DNA of 64,000 nucleotides from Trichoplax adhaerens (lineage: Eukaryota; Placozoa; Uniplacotomia; Trichoplacea; Trichoplacidae), in the NCBI RefSeq assembly GCF_000150275.1, contig NW_002060945.1:3309172-3373171 (forward strand), in the 5' to 3' direction. The notes under the pieces were generated by a model that saw nothing but the letters and a program-made list of their open reading frames with translations, ran no database searches and was not told the DNA's origin. This document shows positions 35,268-48,665 of the stretch, piece by piece. Position 1 is the first letter of the stretch. Every line of letters starts with the position of its first letter. The position numbers and the translations under genes are program-made.

Positions 35268-37829
35268 ATGATTGATACTGTAACTGGATTTCAATCACCC
35301 CTCCCCCACAAATCACAAATTGCAGACGATCAAGCCATGATGGAGAATTGCCATCATTACTACCAATCTTTTGCTAAAAACAGTTTTACTGTCATTCGCC
35401 AATTATTATCCGATGGCTATTTATGTGATGTCGAGCTGCACATCGGCCAATGGCAATTCCCTTGTCATCGATTAATTTTAGCATCATTTAGCTCGTATTT
35501 TCGTAGTATGTTTACATCCAATATGATCGAAACAACATTACATCATATTACCATTCATGAAGTGGACCAACAAGCCGCTAGTATGTTAGTCCAGTATGCT
35601 TATAATGGAGAATTAGCCATCACGAAAGATAATGTTCAAGCACTTTTGGAAACTGCTGTCCTATTCGATGTACCTGATGTCATGGAAGCTTGTAGCCAAT
35701 TTATGAGCAATCATATTGATATACAAAACTGTATTAGCATTTATAATTTTGCTGGATTCCATCATCTAACAACATTATCCAATTATGCAAGGAATTATAT
35801 CTTGGAGAATTTTACTGATGTCTTTCAATCCAATGAAATACAATATTTATCTGAAGATTATTTAATCCAATTATTGAAACATTCCAAATTAAATGTTCAA
35901 AATGAGATGCAAGTTTATTCTGCGGTCAAAAAGTGGATCAATTATGATTATGATGAGCGAAAATTAGCTGCATTCAAGTTACTCAATCATGTCCGATTTG
36001 CCATGATACCACGTCAGCAATTAATACTATTGACTAAAAATGACGATGAATTAATTAATCTTGATCAGCATTGTCAACATTTAATCAATCAAGCTCTTCG
36101 CTTTCAGCTTTATCCAAAGAAAGTTCAAAACATTGAAACCAAACCAAGAGAATCTTATTCAGGCTTATTATATGTATTTTCTTACGCTGATGTTTACAGT
36201 CATTATAATACTGTCGAATGTTTTAGTTATAAGCACCAAAAATGGATAATTGTCCATGATGCACCCAAAAAATTAATGTCAGAAGACTTTGCGGTAACGG
36301 CCAGCGAACAAAACCTTTATACCTTATCTGGCAATCGTAAGTATCATTGCATAGGCTGTATTTATATTTATTTGAATGAGTTCAAACGTCTATCATTTAG
36401 TGTCACCAACTTATGCACAGTATTACATCTTATGTATAGATGAAATTATTACCTTACATATCAAGTCAATGAACTACAATAGCCAATTTTGTAATAATAC
36501 GCTAGACGATTCATAGATCTTTGATCATGGATTATACATAGTTATCGCTTGATTAGTAACTACATGCGATACAATATTAGCTCAAGCAGATCTGAAAAGT
36601 GCACTATAATAATAAAAAATAATACTATAAGTAATTTTTGGGGTAGTACCAAAAAAATAGGCCAATTATTGCATACATATACAGTACACTCACTACAGCT
36701 GTGACTAGTTTTACTGGCAAATATTTTTAATTACACTTATGGAAATGAGAATAGCATAGTACGTATTCATGGTAATCAATTGCAACATTTTACAATGCAG
36801 TAACTTTCAATGTTGAACCAATACATACTTACTAGTCATCGACTAGTAAGTAAACAAAAGCTATAACTATTTATATCTACCGTATTTTACCCTTGCTCTT
36901 TACAAATTATTTAGATAAAACTAGCCATATTATCTCCAATCAGATGTCTTGTTATGATGTTATTACAAAATCTTGGTCTGCTTTTCCATCAGTTCAAACG
37001 CCACGTTTAGAAGCAAGCATTTGTTACTTAAATCAATTATTATTTGTTATTGGTGGTTATAAAATTGACTATAATCGATATACTAGATCATCACGAATTG
37101 CTGAGTCCTATGACACTGACACAGGTTTATGGACTGCACTATCGCCTATGAACGAGAAACGCTTCGGTGCTGGCATTGCAACTATGGATGGCTTAATCTA
37201 TATTGTTGGTGGATTGTCCTATGATAGCAGTAGTACCATCAATTTCTTAAATAGTGGCGAATATTATAATCCTAAAGATAACACTTGGACACCTATTAGA
37301 AATATGAATTATCATCGTTACAAGCTTGGCCTTGTCGCCTTGAATGGTTATTTGTTTGCCATTGGAGGAAAAAGCTACGACTTTGAATGTGGTAATAGTT
37401 TTGTAACTAATTCAGTTGAAAGATACGACCCGGAAGCAGACGAATGGATAGAAATTACAGCAATGTCGGAAAAAAGATTTGCTGCTGGTGTTGCAACAAT
37501 GGGAGGACGAATATGGGCCATAGGAGGTATGCTTGCAAAATTGAAGTGATGCTTTCAGCCTTAGCATCTGGTTGTGATTGATCAACCTAATTGTGATAAC
37601 ATGTGCAATAACGTGATTTACATAGTATACGCGTGCATCAATAATAGGATAATTATATCAATTACACCATTTTATTGATACATTAGGAAAGTGCGATGAA
37701 GACAATGCTTTGGACTCTGCAGAAAATTACGATCCAGTTAGTGGTGAATGGGAAAGTATTCCGCCCATGTGTAATAAAGGATATAACTTATGTGCAATTA
37801 GTATTCAGCATAAAATTTTTATTTCGTGA
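35268..37829 (+). CDS. BTB-BACK-kelch (KLHL-type) protein
   Basis: Likely substrate adaptor of a Cullin-3 ubiquitin ligase: BTB binds Cul3, kelch repeats bind the substrate. Three exons (35268-36336, 36915-37526, 37687-37829) give an unbroken 607-residue protein, typical of the family. The BTB domain begins at SDGYLCDVELHIGQWQFPCH (about residue 47) with the FSSYFRSMF and VLFDVPDVMEACSQF motifs. The BACK domain covers about 155-260 (CISIYNFAGFHHL, VYSAVKKWINYD). Six kelch repeats follow, with double Gly and Tyr/Trp spacing, for example FVIGGYK-YDTDTGLWTAL and YIVGGLS-YNPKDNTWTPI. The last repeat ends at KIFIS, so the final blade may be closed by the earlier strand or be short. I cannot assign a specific KLHL ortholog. 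ATG 35268 is the first in frame. The upstream side is a satellite array. Confidence 0.92.
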
Positions 37830-38902
37830 CGTAATTTGCTTGTTGTAGTCAGTAACATGGGAGTATTTTATCATATTATTATATGCAGTTTATCGATAAT
37901 GATGTACTAGATTGTAAGATGGATTAAACTAAGGCTAAATATTATTGTAATATATCATTAATATATAAAGTTATTGGAGAAAAAATCGCATTTACGTACG
38001 TATTTGAAAATATTTTATCGATTTCTGTTTCGTAAATGTACCGAGTATATGTTTGTGCGTCATGCTTCACAGTCTTTAAAAATCGCTTTTATAAAGTTTC
38101 AAGCTGTTCATTCTTGCATACATAAAACAAAATATAACTTTAACTACATACCAGTGAATTTTTAAAAATATGTTAGGACATAGATGATTATACGAAATGT
38201 ACAATAAGAAATTTTTCTAAATCCAAAACCAAATAAAATTATGTTATCTACGGCATTCGTAAATATTCCTTGTGCATGAAATGACCGCATGATGTGTATG
38301 GATACGGAGATTAGTCTTCCATTACATACGATTAAATGGTATTAACGAGACTAGTTAAAGAATCAAGAATAAAAACACAATATACGTATCTATGATTTTT
38401 CTGTATGCTTTCCATTATCATATACAAGAAAAGATATATTTTAACGTTCAACAGCTGACAATGTAATTTAGAAATCCAAGTAGACGATTACGGTTCACTA
38501 TAAGGTACAGCACTATGTTGTAATTGTTGATCTTTCATACAAAGAAAGTCCTACTTTACCAAATCATGATATACAGTACAGTACAACGAATTACAATAGC
38601 TATAGGCACATTGCACAGTATTTGATATGCTGAACGACTAATATTTACAAGACAGTAAATGACTAATCGATGCATAGAGTGATTAAAGATCATAAACTTT
38701 CCTTGATCATAGAGGCTGTTATCGATACAATAACTAAGAAAGTAAATTATTCCTCGCAAGTCTGACGAATCTGTAGTATACAAATATCTTGTAAATTATA
38801 AAAGCACAAGTTATTTTATACGCATATATTTAAAATATCAAACCCAATGGATTTATAATTGAAAGAGCCCAAATTGAAAGATAATTCTTTACGACAGCCT
38901 GT
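37830..38902. other. Convergent 3' spacer kelch-DDX49
   Basis: AT-rich DNA between two 3' ends. A short ATACAGTACAGTAC word lies at 38571-38584. The small open frames in both directions have no motif. Confidence 0.5.
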
Positions 38903-41900
38903 TCAATCTTCATCAGCTTTCTTTTTCTTCGATTTTTTTGTCTTCTTTTTCGACTGAAAACAATGCCAATAACATTGAAAATAACAAGATTTAGCTAACT
39001 GTGACAAAACTTCATTAGAATAACTCCAGAAAACGCAGTATTATTTGTGTATACAATTTCTTTGTACAAAATAGGGATAATATTTCAACCTTTGAAATAA
39101 TGTATCCTTGTCTCCTAGTTTATTCTTACCTTGGAAAGAAAAGTCATTTTACGTTTATTTAATTCCCTATTCCGTCCAAAGTTACTTTCTTCTAAACGCT
39201 GTCATTAATCAAATAGAAATGAATCCATTTATTACAACAAATTCTGTTATAAATAGTCAAGTTACTGAATATTGGAAGACAGCTATAGCACAAAGTAATT
39301 TGTAGTTTGATATAGATTATACAAAACAATAAAATCTCATACAACATCAATTTCTTTGCGCAACATCGTAACGATGTTAAGAAGTTTTAAAACATCATGT
39401 TCATCCACTTCATATTTCAATAGCTTTACGTTGGTGGTTGTTTCAATATTATGAATCCGATTAACATCATACTGTGTCATAAGGGTTACAGCCATACCCT
39501 TCTTTCCTAGTAGTTATGCAAAAAAAATAAAATGAAGGGTTAAGTGTAAGAGATAATAGGTGCAGCCCTATAACTACAAGTCGAGATAACACAAATACGA
39601 CTCTCGTGCCTATGACAAACCTGCACGTGCAGTACGGCCAACACGATGAATATAATCATCTGCAGACAATGGAACATTGTAATTCACTACCGCTTCGACG
39701 GTTGGGATATCTAAACCTCTAATAAAACACATTATTGAAAAGGTTGTAACGCAACTGAATCTTTTATATTATAAAAGTCTACATCAGCATCTCGATGGAT
39801 AATAATTATTGATACAATAACATTTATCTTGCAAACCTGCTTGCAACGTCTGTAGCAACCAAGATCTTTAATAGGCCATTTTTAAATCTAGCTAGTGAAC
39901 CTAACCTTTGACGCTATAATTGTAAATAGTAATCAAGTTATTTCTTAGTGCAAGCCGTCTTCTAGCGACCCAACGATCTTAATTTGATTATGCTGCTACA
40001 GTTGCAAATCTTAAATAAGATAACTTGTAGAGAGAAAAGATTAATGCATTTCTAAGAATAAATAAGCTATACTACGCATCTACGTTGGGCAGTTTATATA
40101 TTTATTTTAGAAAAACTTTCACAAGAATGCAGTCACATATTCCATGGAAAATTTATGGCACAAGCTATACATTAGAGTATTTAATTATATGCTTACTTGA
40201 GGCATAAGAGAATGTAAAGCAGCACAAGAAAATTCTAAGCGGGATAACATGATGGCAAGAATTTGGCAACTTCTACGATTTGAAAAATTGTCTTGTTTAA
40301 TATCACTGAAGCTACCGTATGTATGATCTGTTCTATTCACAAATTAACCAGATAGCTATCATACTAGCCTACAAGTACTAGTAAATATCATCATATTCCA
40401 ACGTGGGTTCTTTTCTAATTCTAGAGATAATTGTTTAATCAAGTAAACAAAGTAACAGTCCTTTACCTAAGAATCAAAAGTCAAAAGTAAATGAAATGAC
40501 ACCTATTAAGCTTAGATTCAGACAAATAAGCAAAGGAAAAAATATTTTAATTTCAGTTCACTACATATAATAATAGCTTCATAGGATTTCAATGCTAATT
40601 ATACTAACCACAGCAGGCATGAGCAGATAATGTTGGTCTAGCTGTTCTACAGTCGCAGATATTTTCATATCCGTATCTTCATAAATGAATGGTTTCTTTG
40701 ACGCTGCTACTTCTTGGGCTCTGGCCATAGCATTGGTCATTGTAGCACTAAATAATAACGTCTGGCGATCTTCGGGTAAGATTTCAAATATTTTACCTAA
40801 ATCAGGCCCAAAACTTGCTTCCAACAATCTATCAGCTTCGTCTAATACCTTGGAATAGATAATCGGTACAAACCTAATTAATACTTGATTAAAGTGACAA
40901 AAATTCGATTGATTTAATATCAATAATCTATCAGATGTACTTGATAGTTACATACAAGGAATTTAATCTTGGAGAAGTGTACTTTGCTATCATTATCAAT
41001 TAGGTCGGCCAGTCTTCCAGGTGTTGCTATTACTATATGAGGCTTTTTGGAGAGCGCAATGCTTTGGCTGATAATATCTAACGTGTCAACAATGAAATTA
41101 ATCCAAATTTTTAATCAGATATTGCCCATTATTTTAGCGTATGCAATACAGTGTAGCAAAGCGTTTGGTACTACCCATACGTGTAGTATAGGCTTAACTA
41201 GTATAAGAATAATTTTGTTGAAGGCTTGCAGTAAAGCTAAATCAATAAATATGAAGTGAAAAATGGTACTCGTAAAGTCGTATAGTTATTATTTGTACCT
41301 AGTCCGCCAATGACGATTGCATCTCTCATCCCAATGGGTTTGCCAAAAGCGCGAAATTGGTCAGCAAGTTGAAATGCAAGCTCCCTACAAGCAAAGTTGA
41401 TTAACAATGACGTAATACGCGTTCATATAGTCATATTTAGCACTTTTACTGTTTTACATTGTGATAAATGCATGCAATATGAAGATTATTTTATCGCATA
41501 ATTCATTGCCATTCACACAATTATTATATAAAGAAGACTACGTATCCTATACATCAAAATACGATGATGTTGTAGTTACAAATACTATTAAACGGATTAT
41601 TTTATGATCATTATACGATTTATTGTTATCCATATGACTGCAATACAAGCAGTGCTACACATCATGTTGATCGAAACAGGATGATATTGTAACTTTACTA
41701 ATTTGTAAGATATTAAAAATTATACAATTACTATAATTATGCAAAAGGAGCTAACAAGGGCTGCGATATATACTTAGAGTAAAGTTTTCATCAGACCTTG
41801 TGGGAGTTAGGATTAAGGCATAAATTCCGAACGGTTCTTTAGCTAGATTTTGCAGGATAGGTAAGGCAAACGCAGCCGTTTTTCCACTTCCAGTCTTAGC

Positions 41901-42520
41901 ACAACCGATGCAGTTTTGACCTAACAACGTAAAAAATTGTGTTGAATGACTATAATCTTTCAATAAGCCTTGCTAAGAGTTGAGTGTTGAAATTAGAGTT
42001 CTGCCTATCGTAAAGTTTATCAGTCGTGCTTTATCAGGTCTTTTCGTACTGCAATCTGATGATCTTACCACCCAATAATTGCAATCAAGATGCCTACTTA
42101 TGCAAGTGTATATCCATCTATCCATTTATTTATGTACCATTAGCTAATAGTTGACTCAATAGAATACTGTATATCATTCATTCATTGTAAAACCTAGAAA
42201 TAATCTTCTATTTACGTCTTGGAAAGTGATCAAGGCTAACTTTCACTAGTCAAATACTGCCATCAATCTTATTTATCTTATCTATTTATGCCTGGTGGCT
42301 AATGCAACAACATGTGGTGTTTTCTACAAGTGAAGGATTATCTTGATACATAGATAAAAGTATGATTCAAGGTCGAGCAATAGCCTAAAGACTTACCTTG
42401 CAATATTGGTGGTATACACTTTTCTTGTACAGCCGTCGCTTTAGCCAATCCAATAGCACGGCATTGCTTGACTAACCATGTATTTAAGCCTAAATCAGCA
42501 AATGAAGAATTTCCACTCAT
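38903..42520 (-). CDS. DDX49: DEAD-box RNA helicase DDX49 (Dbp8 type)
   Basis: Nucleolar DEAD-box ATPase needed for pre-rRNA processing and 40S assembly. Exons in order from ATG 42520: [19 protein letters not shown] with Q-motif [11 protein letters not shown]; motif I AKTGSGKT with [16 protein letters not shown] and PTR (41760-41920); [18 protein letters not shown] (41300-41390); [14 protein letters not shown] (about 41000-41060); [22 protein letters not shown] and [11 protein letters not shown] (40600-40860); [21 protein letters not shown] (about 40390-40465); [21 protein letters not shown] (40200-40290); [12 protein letters not shown] (39840-39900); [21 protein letters not shown] with HRVGRTARA (39620-39715); [15 protein letters not shown] (39345-39510); [20 protein letters not shown] (39130-39198); and a Lys-rich tail ending KKKKADED, stop 38905-38903. 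All core motifs are present. The tail is shorter than in human DDX49. One intron appears to use a GC donor. The frame is open upstream of ATG 42520, but that Met matches the family start. Confidence 0.93.
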
Positions 42521-42869
42521 GACTTGGATAGCAGAAGGAAAACATGGACTTGATGTCTTGCTGGTTATTGTTACTCTCTTAATGAGAATTGGATTAATAT
42601 CAAGGTAAAGCAACTTGATCTAGTCATGGAAAATGATACAAGCAGAAGCATTAGCTCAGCTTAACTTGCAAGCGTTGCCAAGGCAGTAGGAGCTGCCGCG
42701 ATTTTCTCATTCAAAGCCTCGCATACTATAGTATGACTGAAACAAGTGTAAAAGACTATAGTAAAGCCTATATTAATGGAGTGAAAGAAGTGAATGTATA
42801 CAGTAGATGACCGTTCGATTGGACTGCCTCCAACATGTGAGACCGGTAATCCATCGTTCAAATCGACTT

Positions 42870-42951
42870 GTCACCCCTAAATCTTGTCTTTCCTAGGTTG
42901 TACTGACTACAATGAAAGAAAAAACCGATTAGGGGTGACATATCATTTTGC
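42870..42951. mobile_element. Small inverted-repeat element (MITE-like), copy 2
   Basis: GTCACCCCTAA at 42870-42880 faces TTAGGGGTGAC at 42929-42939 (perfect 11-bp arms), and the right arm continues into ATATCATTTTGC, matching the arm ends of the copy near 32.9 kb. No coding potential. Confidence 0.5.
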
Positions 42952-42991
42952 ACACTTGCCTAGTACGGTACCGTGCAATACTACAGTCTGT

Positions 42992-43040
42992 AAAAAATGA
43001 TGTCACTGGCGGAACTTTCTAGTAGCGACATTAGTTTTGC
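42992..43040. mobile_element. Small inverted-repeat element (MITE-like), copy 3
   Basis: AAAAAATGATGTCAC at 42992-43006 faces GCGACATTAGTTTTGC at 43025-43040. The right arm shares the 14 bases GACATTAGTTTTGC, in inverse orientation, with the left arm of the 32.9-kb copy. Only about 49 bases, so it may be an internally deleted copy. Confidence 0.42.
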
Positions 43041-44661
43041 AAACTATTTTCCATTCTATCAAAGACTCTTCAACCCTTCTCTTCATTCAAAAGTAATACT
43101 GTACTTACATACCAATACCCCTATTACCGCTCTTATTCCTCATTTCTCAAAAGGAAGTTTTGTTTATTTTTTAAGATAAGATCATTTTGGAGTTTGATTC
43201 TATCTTCAGCCATCATGTTCATCATGTTCAATCCATCATTCGTATACTGTACATTTGCAGTTTACAATACCATAATAGGTAACAGCACGGACTATTTGAT
43301 ACTTTATACTATCAATGTAATTCACTAGCAAAAACAATGTCACCCTCGTCTATCGGTCAAGATGATACCTTGGACTGTAGACTACAGTACCTTGATGATG
43401 ATTGATCAGTACAGCGTGGACTGTATCGTGCCGTATGGGGGCTCGATTCATTCCATACAATTCTGTCGTCTCCTAACGTAATTTGATACTGTAGCTATGG
43501 AAGCGATGAACTGAATCAGATAGACTACTCACAGTATACTTTGGGTCCAGTAGGACCACCTCGAACCGTTCCGTAACGTTACGTAACATCCTGCTAGTTC
43601 CATAGTAAGCCTGTAAGCTCTACAAGATGAATAGAAATCGAAATCAGTTCAGCCCCGCGTGACCGATTTACTTTGCCGACGGTATCTTGCCACCCCCCCC
43701 TCCCTCATTTTACCATCGCTACTTTGGAATACTTTCTGCTGCTAGGATATCGCAAGTCGACCAAATCGACGTTATTCTCATCATCCAGGTAAGATTTACC
43801 CTTCTATGTTATGTAGTATAGCTAGGAGTCATCACCAATAGAATAGAAGATGATTGATTGGATAGAGTGAAGGAAGAGTAGAATGAGTAGTAGTCATTAC
43901 CGAGGAGAGCTGTCGTCATGGAGAAAAATACAGATGCAAAGATTGTGCCATTTTAGTCATGATGACTCATTCAAATTCTTCATTATTCTATCCGTTGTCT
44001 CGATGGTAGAATACATCAATAGTGTATTTGATTAGTGTTATAGATACTGTATAACGACCTAGTTGATTCTATAAGGATCAATATTAATCCAGCAATTTAT
44101 CATTTCTTTCATAAATGATGTTAGCCACCTCAAGATTGCAAGTATTACTATAGCCATCAAACAACAAGATTGAAAATGTCCAATTGGGGTAAGTTGTGGA
44201 AAGGAAGAATCAGAATTCATTTTGTAGTTAATATAATAATGGACTGCGAGTGTTTTGCTAGTGGTATCCATTGTTCATCAAATATCGTACAACTCGGTAC
44301 GGATAGTGTAGCGCAGAAGTCAATTTAAGCTACTCATAAGTAGACAGTAGAACGAGAGAGAGATGGAGTTACGATTGGAACTGTACAGTACTGTATTCTA
44401 TGTGTGATTAGGAGGAGGGGGGAGTAATCTCGCTGATAATCTCTAAACTACATCTCATATTAATCCATGGGTTAATAGAATACAAGAATAGCAAATATAT
44501 CAATCTTTGGTTGATATACTGTATTGGCTTTAAGTAATCAATTGATCATGTAGTAATAAAATGATTCAGCTTAGATAGCAGTGACATAGCTTATTCTTGA
44601 GTACAGTATAGTGCTTAATCGGCATACCAAGACATCATTCATAATTAATTAATTATTATTT

Positions 44662-46831
44662 ATGATAGATGATGAAGATTTTGAACCACCAAAAGCTGTG
44701 ACCAAAAATGAATGGGACGACGAAGACGCTGATAATGACAATGTAAAGGTAACGTTGAGCCCTATGAGATATCAAATTTCCTATCTACCATACGCAGGAT
44801 AAATCATGCCTCATTCTAATTATACTATATCAAATAGACTTCGTATGGACAATATCCAAATGATGCATTGATGATTGATCGAATTATATATTCATGATTA
44901 CATTGTAGGACAATTGGGACGATGAAGAGGAACAAAAAGCCAAAAATGACTCCGGTATAAACTTCCATAACCACTAATTACGATTGATTTAAAACTGAAA
45001 TCTTTATTTAGGCGGTGCTAGCCATCATGCATTGGCTACGCTTTCCTTTACGATCAACTTTTCAATCTTTATTGACTGTATTAAAACTAGTTGTCTAATA
45101 TGTATCACGTTTTATGATAACTTATTCTTGCTGTTTAAATTGTTTCTGAAGCAGAGACAAAAACTACAGCGACTGCTCCACCTAAAAAGAAGAAAAGTCT
45201 AAAGGAAAGAATCGCTGAGAAGGAAAAAGAGCGAATGGAAAGGAGAAAAGCTGCGGTACATGGATACTTGCTAAATACAATCATTCTCTTTTATAGTAAT
45301 TTTTCCAACTAGTCTACACCTTGCATAACAATAATCTCAATAATATCGATACGTGACTTTCCTAGTGCGATTTTTGCCAGCCTTATTCGATAAATTATTA
45401 ATGCCCTATGTAGTGTAAAAATAATTATCGTAATACTCTTCTTAATACAATTAAATTATTCCTCATCATATGCTGTCGATTTTAGGCCTGTATTGAAATA
45501 GCACAAATCGTTCCTAAATATTCTCATTCTATCCACCCTTTTATAGCAAGAAGCCGCTAAAGAGTTAACTGAAGAGGAGAAAACGGCCAAAAAATTAGAA
45601 GATCAACAGTAAGGATAAATGTAGCGATATATTGGAAAAATAACGAAATTGACAAAAGCAAGACATTGATTAGCTTGATTTTATACAATATTGATGCTAG
45701 TGGATATTGATCTTGTCGTTCTTGAATTTTTAATCCATAACAAAATAACAAAATTAAATTTTTTGCTTGATAATCATTCATAGAGCTGTGGAAGATGCAG
45801 ACATGGAAAATATCCAAGATACATTTGGTAAGTCATATTTAAATATCCCTCAACTACTACTTCTAAAATTACCGACATAACTTTAAGAGTAATCATAATA
45901 CTATAGATGTCTCCATATAATATCTTTATTGTAGGTATCAACAAGAAGAACATTTATAATATGAATCCAAAAACAACTTCGGAATTTTCAGAATTTGCTG
46001 AAGCAATAGTAGAAAGACTAACGATACATGAGGTATTGTAAATATTTGTTGTAAAAATTATCATTGATATAAGCTATAATGAAAATCCTGTACGAGCATG
46101 CGTTCGAAATGTTGTATGGCACATGTAGACAATTATACAGTGTTAATTCTCATTGTTAAGGAGAAATAACCAAAAAAGTAGGGTAATAATTCTCAGTAAA
46201 ATACTGATTTTTACCAGAAATCGCCACATTATCCAACCGTTTTGGAATATATTTACAGAAATTGTTGCCTCGAAGGTACGGTGCAAGATTTCACAGCTAT
46301 ACTTATAATCATGCATATACTATGATTAAAGTTAGTTATTTAACTTTGTAGAATTATGTGTAGATCATTTACCTATATAAATATAAATCACTTAACTACA
46401 AGATTATTTACGGTACAACATTTTTCTATATCCCGTCATATCATATTTTCTTATATGACGTTAGATAAAATATGTTATACTTGTAGTGAGGATATGGTCC
46501 ACAATTTTTCTATAAAGTTATAACGGACGTTAATGTAATAATGACATTTTTATAGTCGATCCGGATGAAATTAAAAAATTAGCTAGTTCATTGAATGCAG
46601 TAGCATCCGAAAAATTAAAAATTCAAAAGGTAATAATTTACTATTTATTTATATTAGATTAGTATCTCCTAAGGTAGACTAGTATTTGACATCAAGCAAT
46701 TTACTAAGAAATCCATAATTTTATACTATTAGGCTAAAACTAAGAAAGGAAAAAAGAAAGGTGGTGTTTCTAAAGAGTCAAATACTCTTTACGAAGATAC
46801 AGTATATGACGAATATGATGATTTTATGTAA
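44662..46831 (+). CDS. EIF3J: Eukaryotic translation initiation factor 3 subunit J
   Basis: Loosely bound eIF3 subunit (yeast Hcr1) that binds the 40S decoding centre and aids initiation and ribosome recycling. Nine exons in frame: DDEDFEPPKAVTKNEWDDED (44662-44748); DNWDDEEEQKAKND (44909-44954); KTTATAPPKKKKSLKERIAE (from 45155); QEAAKELTEEEKTAKKLE; AVEDADMENIQDTFG; INKKNIYNMNPKTTSEFSEF with AIVERLTIHE; SPHYPTVLEYIYRNCCLE; DPDEIKKLASSLNAVASEKL; and KTKKGKKKGG ending YDEYDDFM, stop 46829-46831. The acidic Trp-Asp N-terminus, Lys-rich middle, folded C-terminal part and terminal DFM are the family pattern. Start codon: ATG 44662 is in frame, but TATGATAG directly before GATGAAGAT can also be read as a splice acceptor, so the true N-terminus may come from an upstream exon. 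Its 3' neighbour is SPG11, convergent, as in human. Confidence 0.93.
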
Positions 46832-48665
46832 CGAGTCTTGACCATCTATTAAAGCTATCCTACGTTATTAGTAATATATCGCTAAAATATTGGCGCAAAG
46901 ATTTTATACATAATTGAAAATGGAGAGAAGATGTCTTAAGTTGCTTAACAAGATTCGTAAATTTCAATTGGGAAAGCTGTGATGATAATTATGCAATACA
47001 GCACAATTACATTAGTCTTTCTTGGATTGGAATATCTACAACACACTTCGTTTCTTAGTTGTAACAGTGGCTAATTTCAGTAAATATTCGTATTTAGTTT
47101 TGTGTCCGTCGGCACTACTTTTATAACTCAATATTAATATAGCGATAGTTTACGGTAGCTGTGATAACGATTTATACAATAAAATATCTGTAATCCAATT
47201 TTGTAAATTTAAAATATTATAACGTAAGTATTTCAACCTATTTAACGATCAACAATATTACTTTATAAATGTTATATAACTTAGTATATTGTGCTTAACC
47301 ATATGACGACGGCGAATATTTAAAACTATTGACACTATTCGATATACTAATTGTCGTTCATATTTAAAATAAAGTGTTAAAGAATTAGTAAATACCATAC
47401 AACGTCAACAGTAAATAACTCTGGAGATAATGTTGATGTTACAACATTTTTTGTTGGGTGTGTTTTCAACGCAATAAAAATTTGTTCGAATATCGTAGTT
47501 GAAGATAGCATTGGTCCTTATCCAATCTCAGCAAAGTATCAATAGCTATGGCGATATATTGTGCAAGGTACATTCATTGATTTTAATTGCGCTGCTTAAA
47601 TTATTAACAGTGATTAATGCTCTATCGATATACCATATTTTTAAATGGGTAAATATGCCTTTACATTCATAATAATTAGCTTTGGATTGAGTGTTCTTAT
47701 AGATTTTTATTACTTTATAAAAAAGGACACAAGGCGCAGTTTATCAAAGTAGCTATAACAAGTCCAGATGTCCGTATTCTACCAAGCGCATTCGATATTA
47801 CAACTAGTTTTAACCAATGATTAGATATAGAACACGTAACATATAATTTACTTCCTGACAAAAGGTTAATGCAAGAATAAATATCTAAACTGAAAATTTA
47901 CAGTATTTAAGGTCAGAAAAGGAATAAGTGGATTTGGCAATATCATCATAGCCATCTTTAACATATGGACACTTTGCTTGCCTTAGATCTATATTATTGC
48001 TATATTAAGAATTAGAAATAATACGTGCGATTGCAAATACAGATCCTATGGTCATACAAATCCCTAATTTGAATTTTGTTTTATAATGGATGATTAAAAA
48101 TGTTATTTTTTACCTTGTATGATATACTTATCTAAAGACCCTTCCATTTTTGCCATCATTTAACAATATTTCATGCTTGCAGAAAACTCACTCTTTAGAG
48201 CAATTCTAACTACATTTTACATATTATGGCACTAATATAAAGTGACCAAACTTTGTATGATTATTATGAAAAGCATTTATTTGATATAGTTAAAGTACCT
48301 CATTTTGCTGATGTTAGTGTAAAAACAGAATCTCGAAATAATAAAATTTAATTCTTTCGTATTAAAAATTTAAATGTAAACAGAATTTTATATAATATAC
48401 AAAATATACACGCAAGGTCTATCAAAATCCTTACGCCTCATACGAAAATATAGATTTCTTTAAAGGTAGCTAAATATAAACATAGTATGATATGCAATAA
48501 AAAGCACTAGGGCCTAAGTGCTTAAAAACACGCAGGTGTCTATGATACATTCTAACGAGTTTAATCAGCCATGTCACCTTTTTCTCGCAAATTCATTGTC
48601 ATTTATACTACACTCTATGTACAAAATCATCATGTAATTGTTATTTCGTATTTATAAATCTTAAT
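46832..48665. other. Convergent 3' spacer EIF3J-SPG11
   Basis: About 1.8 kb, very AT-rich, with no open frame of note and no repeat seen. It should hold the 3' UTRs of both genes. Confidence 0.5.

Larger units (their letters stand above)
42521..44661. promoter_or_regulatory. Divergent DDX49/EIF3J spacer
   Basis: About 2.1 kb between two divergent starts. It holds two small inverted-repeat elements (42870-42951, 42992-43040), a lone arm of the same family (43328-43345), a C-rich run near 43690-43705, and a TACTGTAC tract at 44381-44397. At 43786-43788 CAG is followed by GTAAGA, a perfect splice donor in plus orientation, which could end a noncoding first exon of EIF3J. A 66-codon frame at 42661-42861 shows no family similarity. 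Confidence 0.45.

Noticed and set aside
42661-42861. 66-codon minus-strand frame upstream of DDX49
   Set aside because: Not continuous with the DDX49 frame, no similarity, and it lies in a spacer with small repeats.
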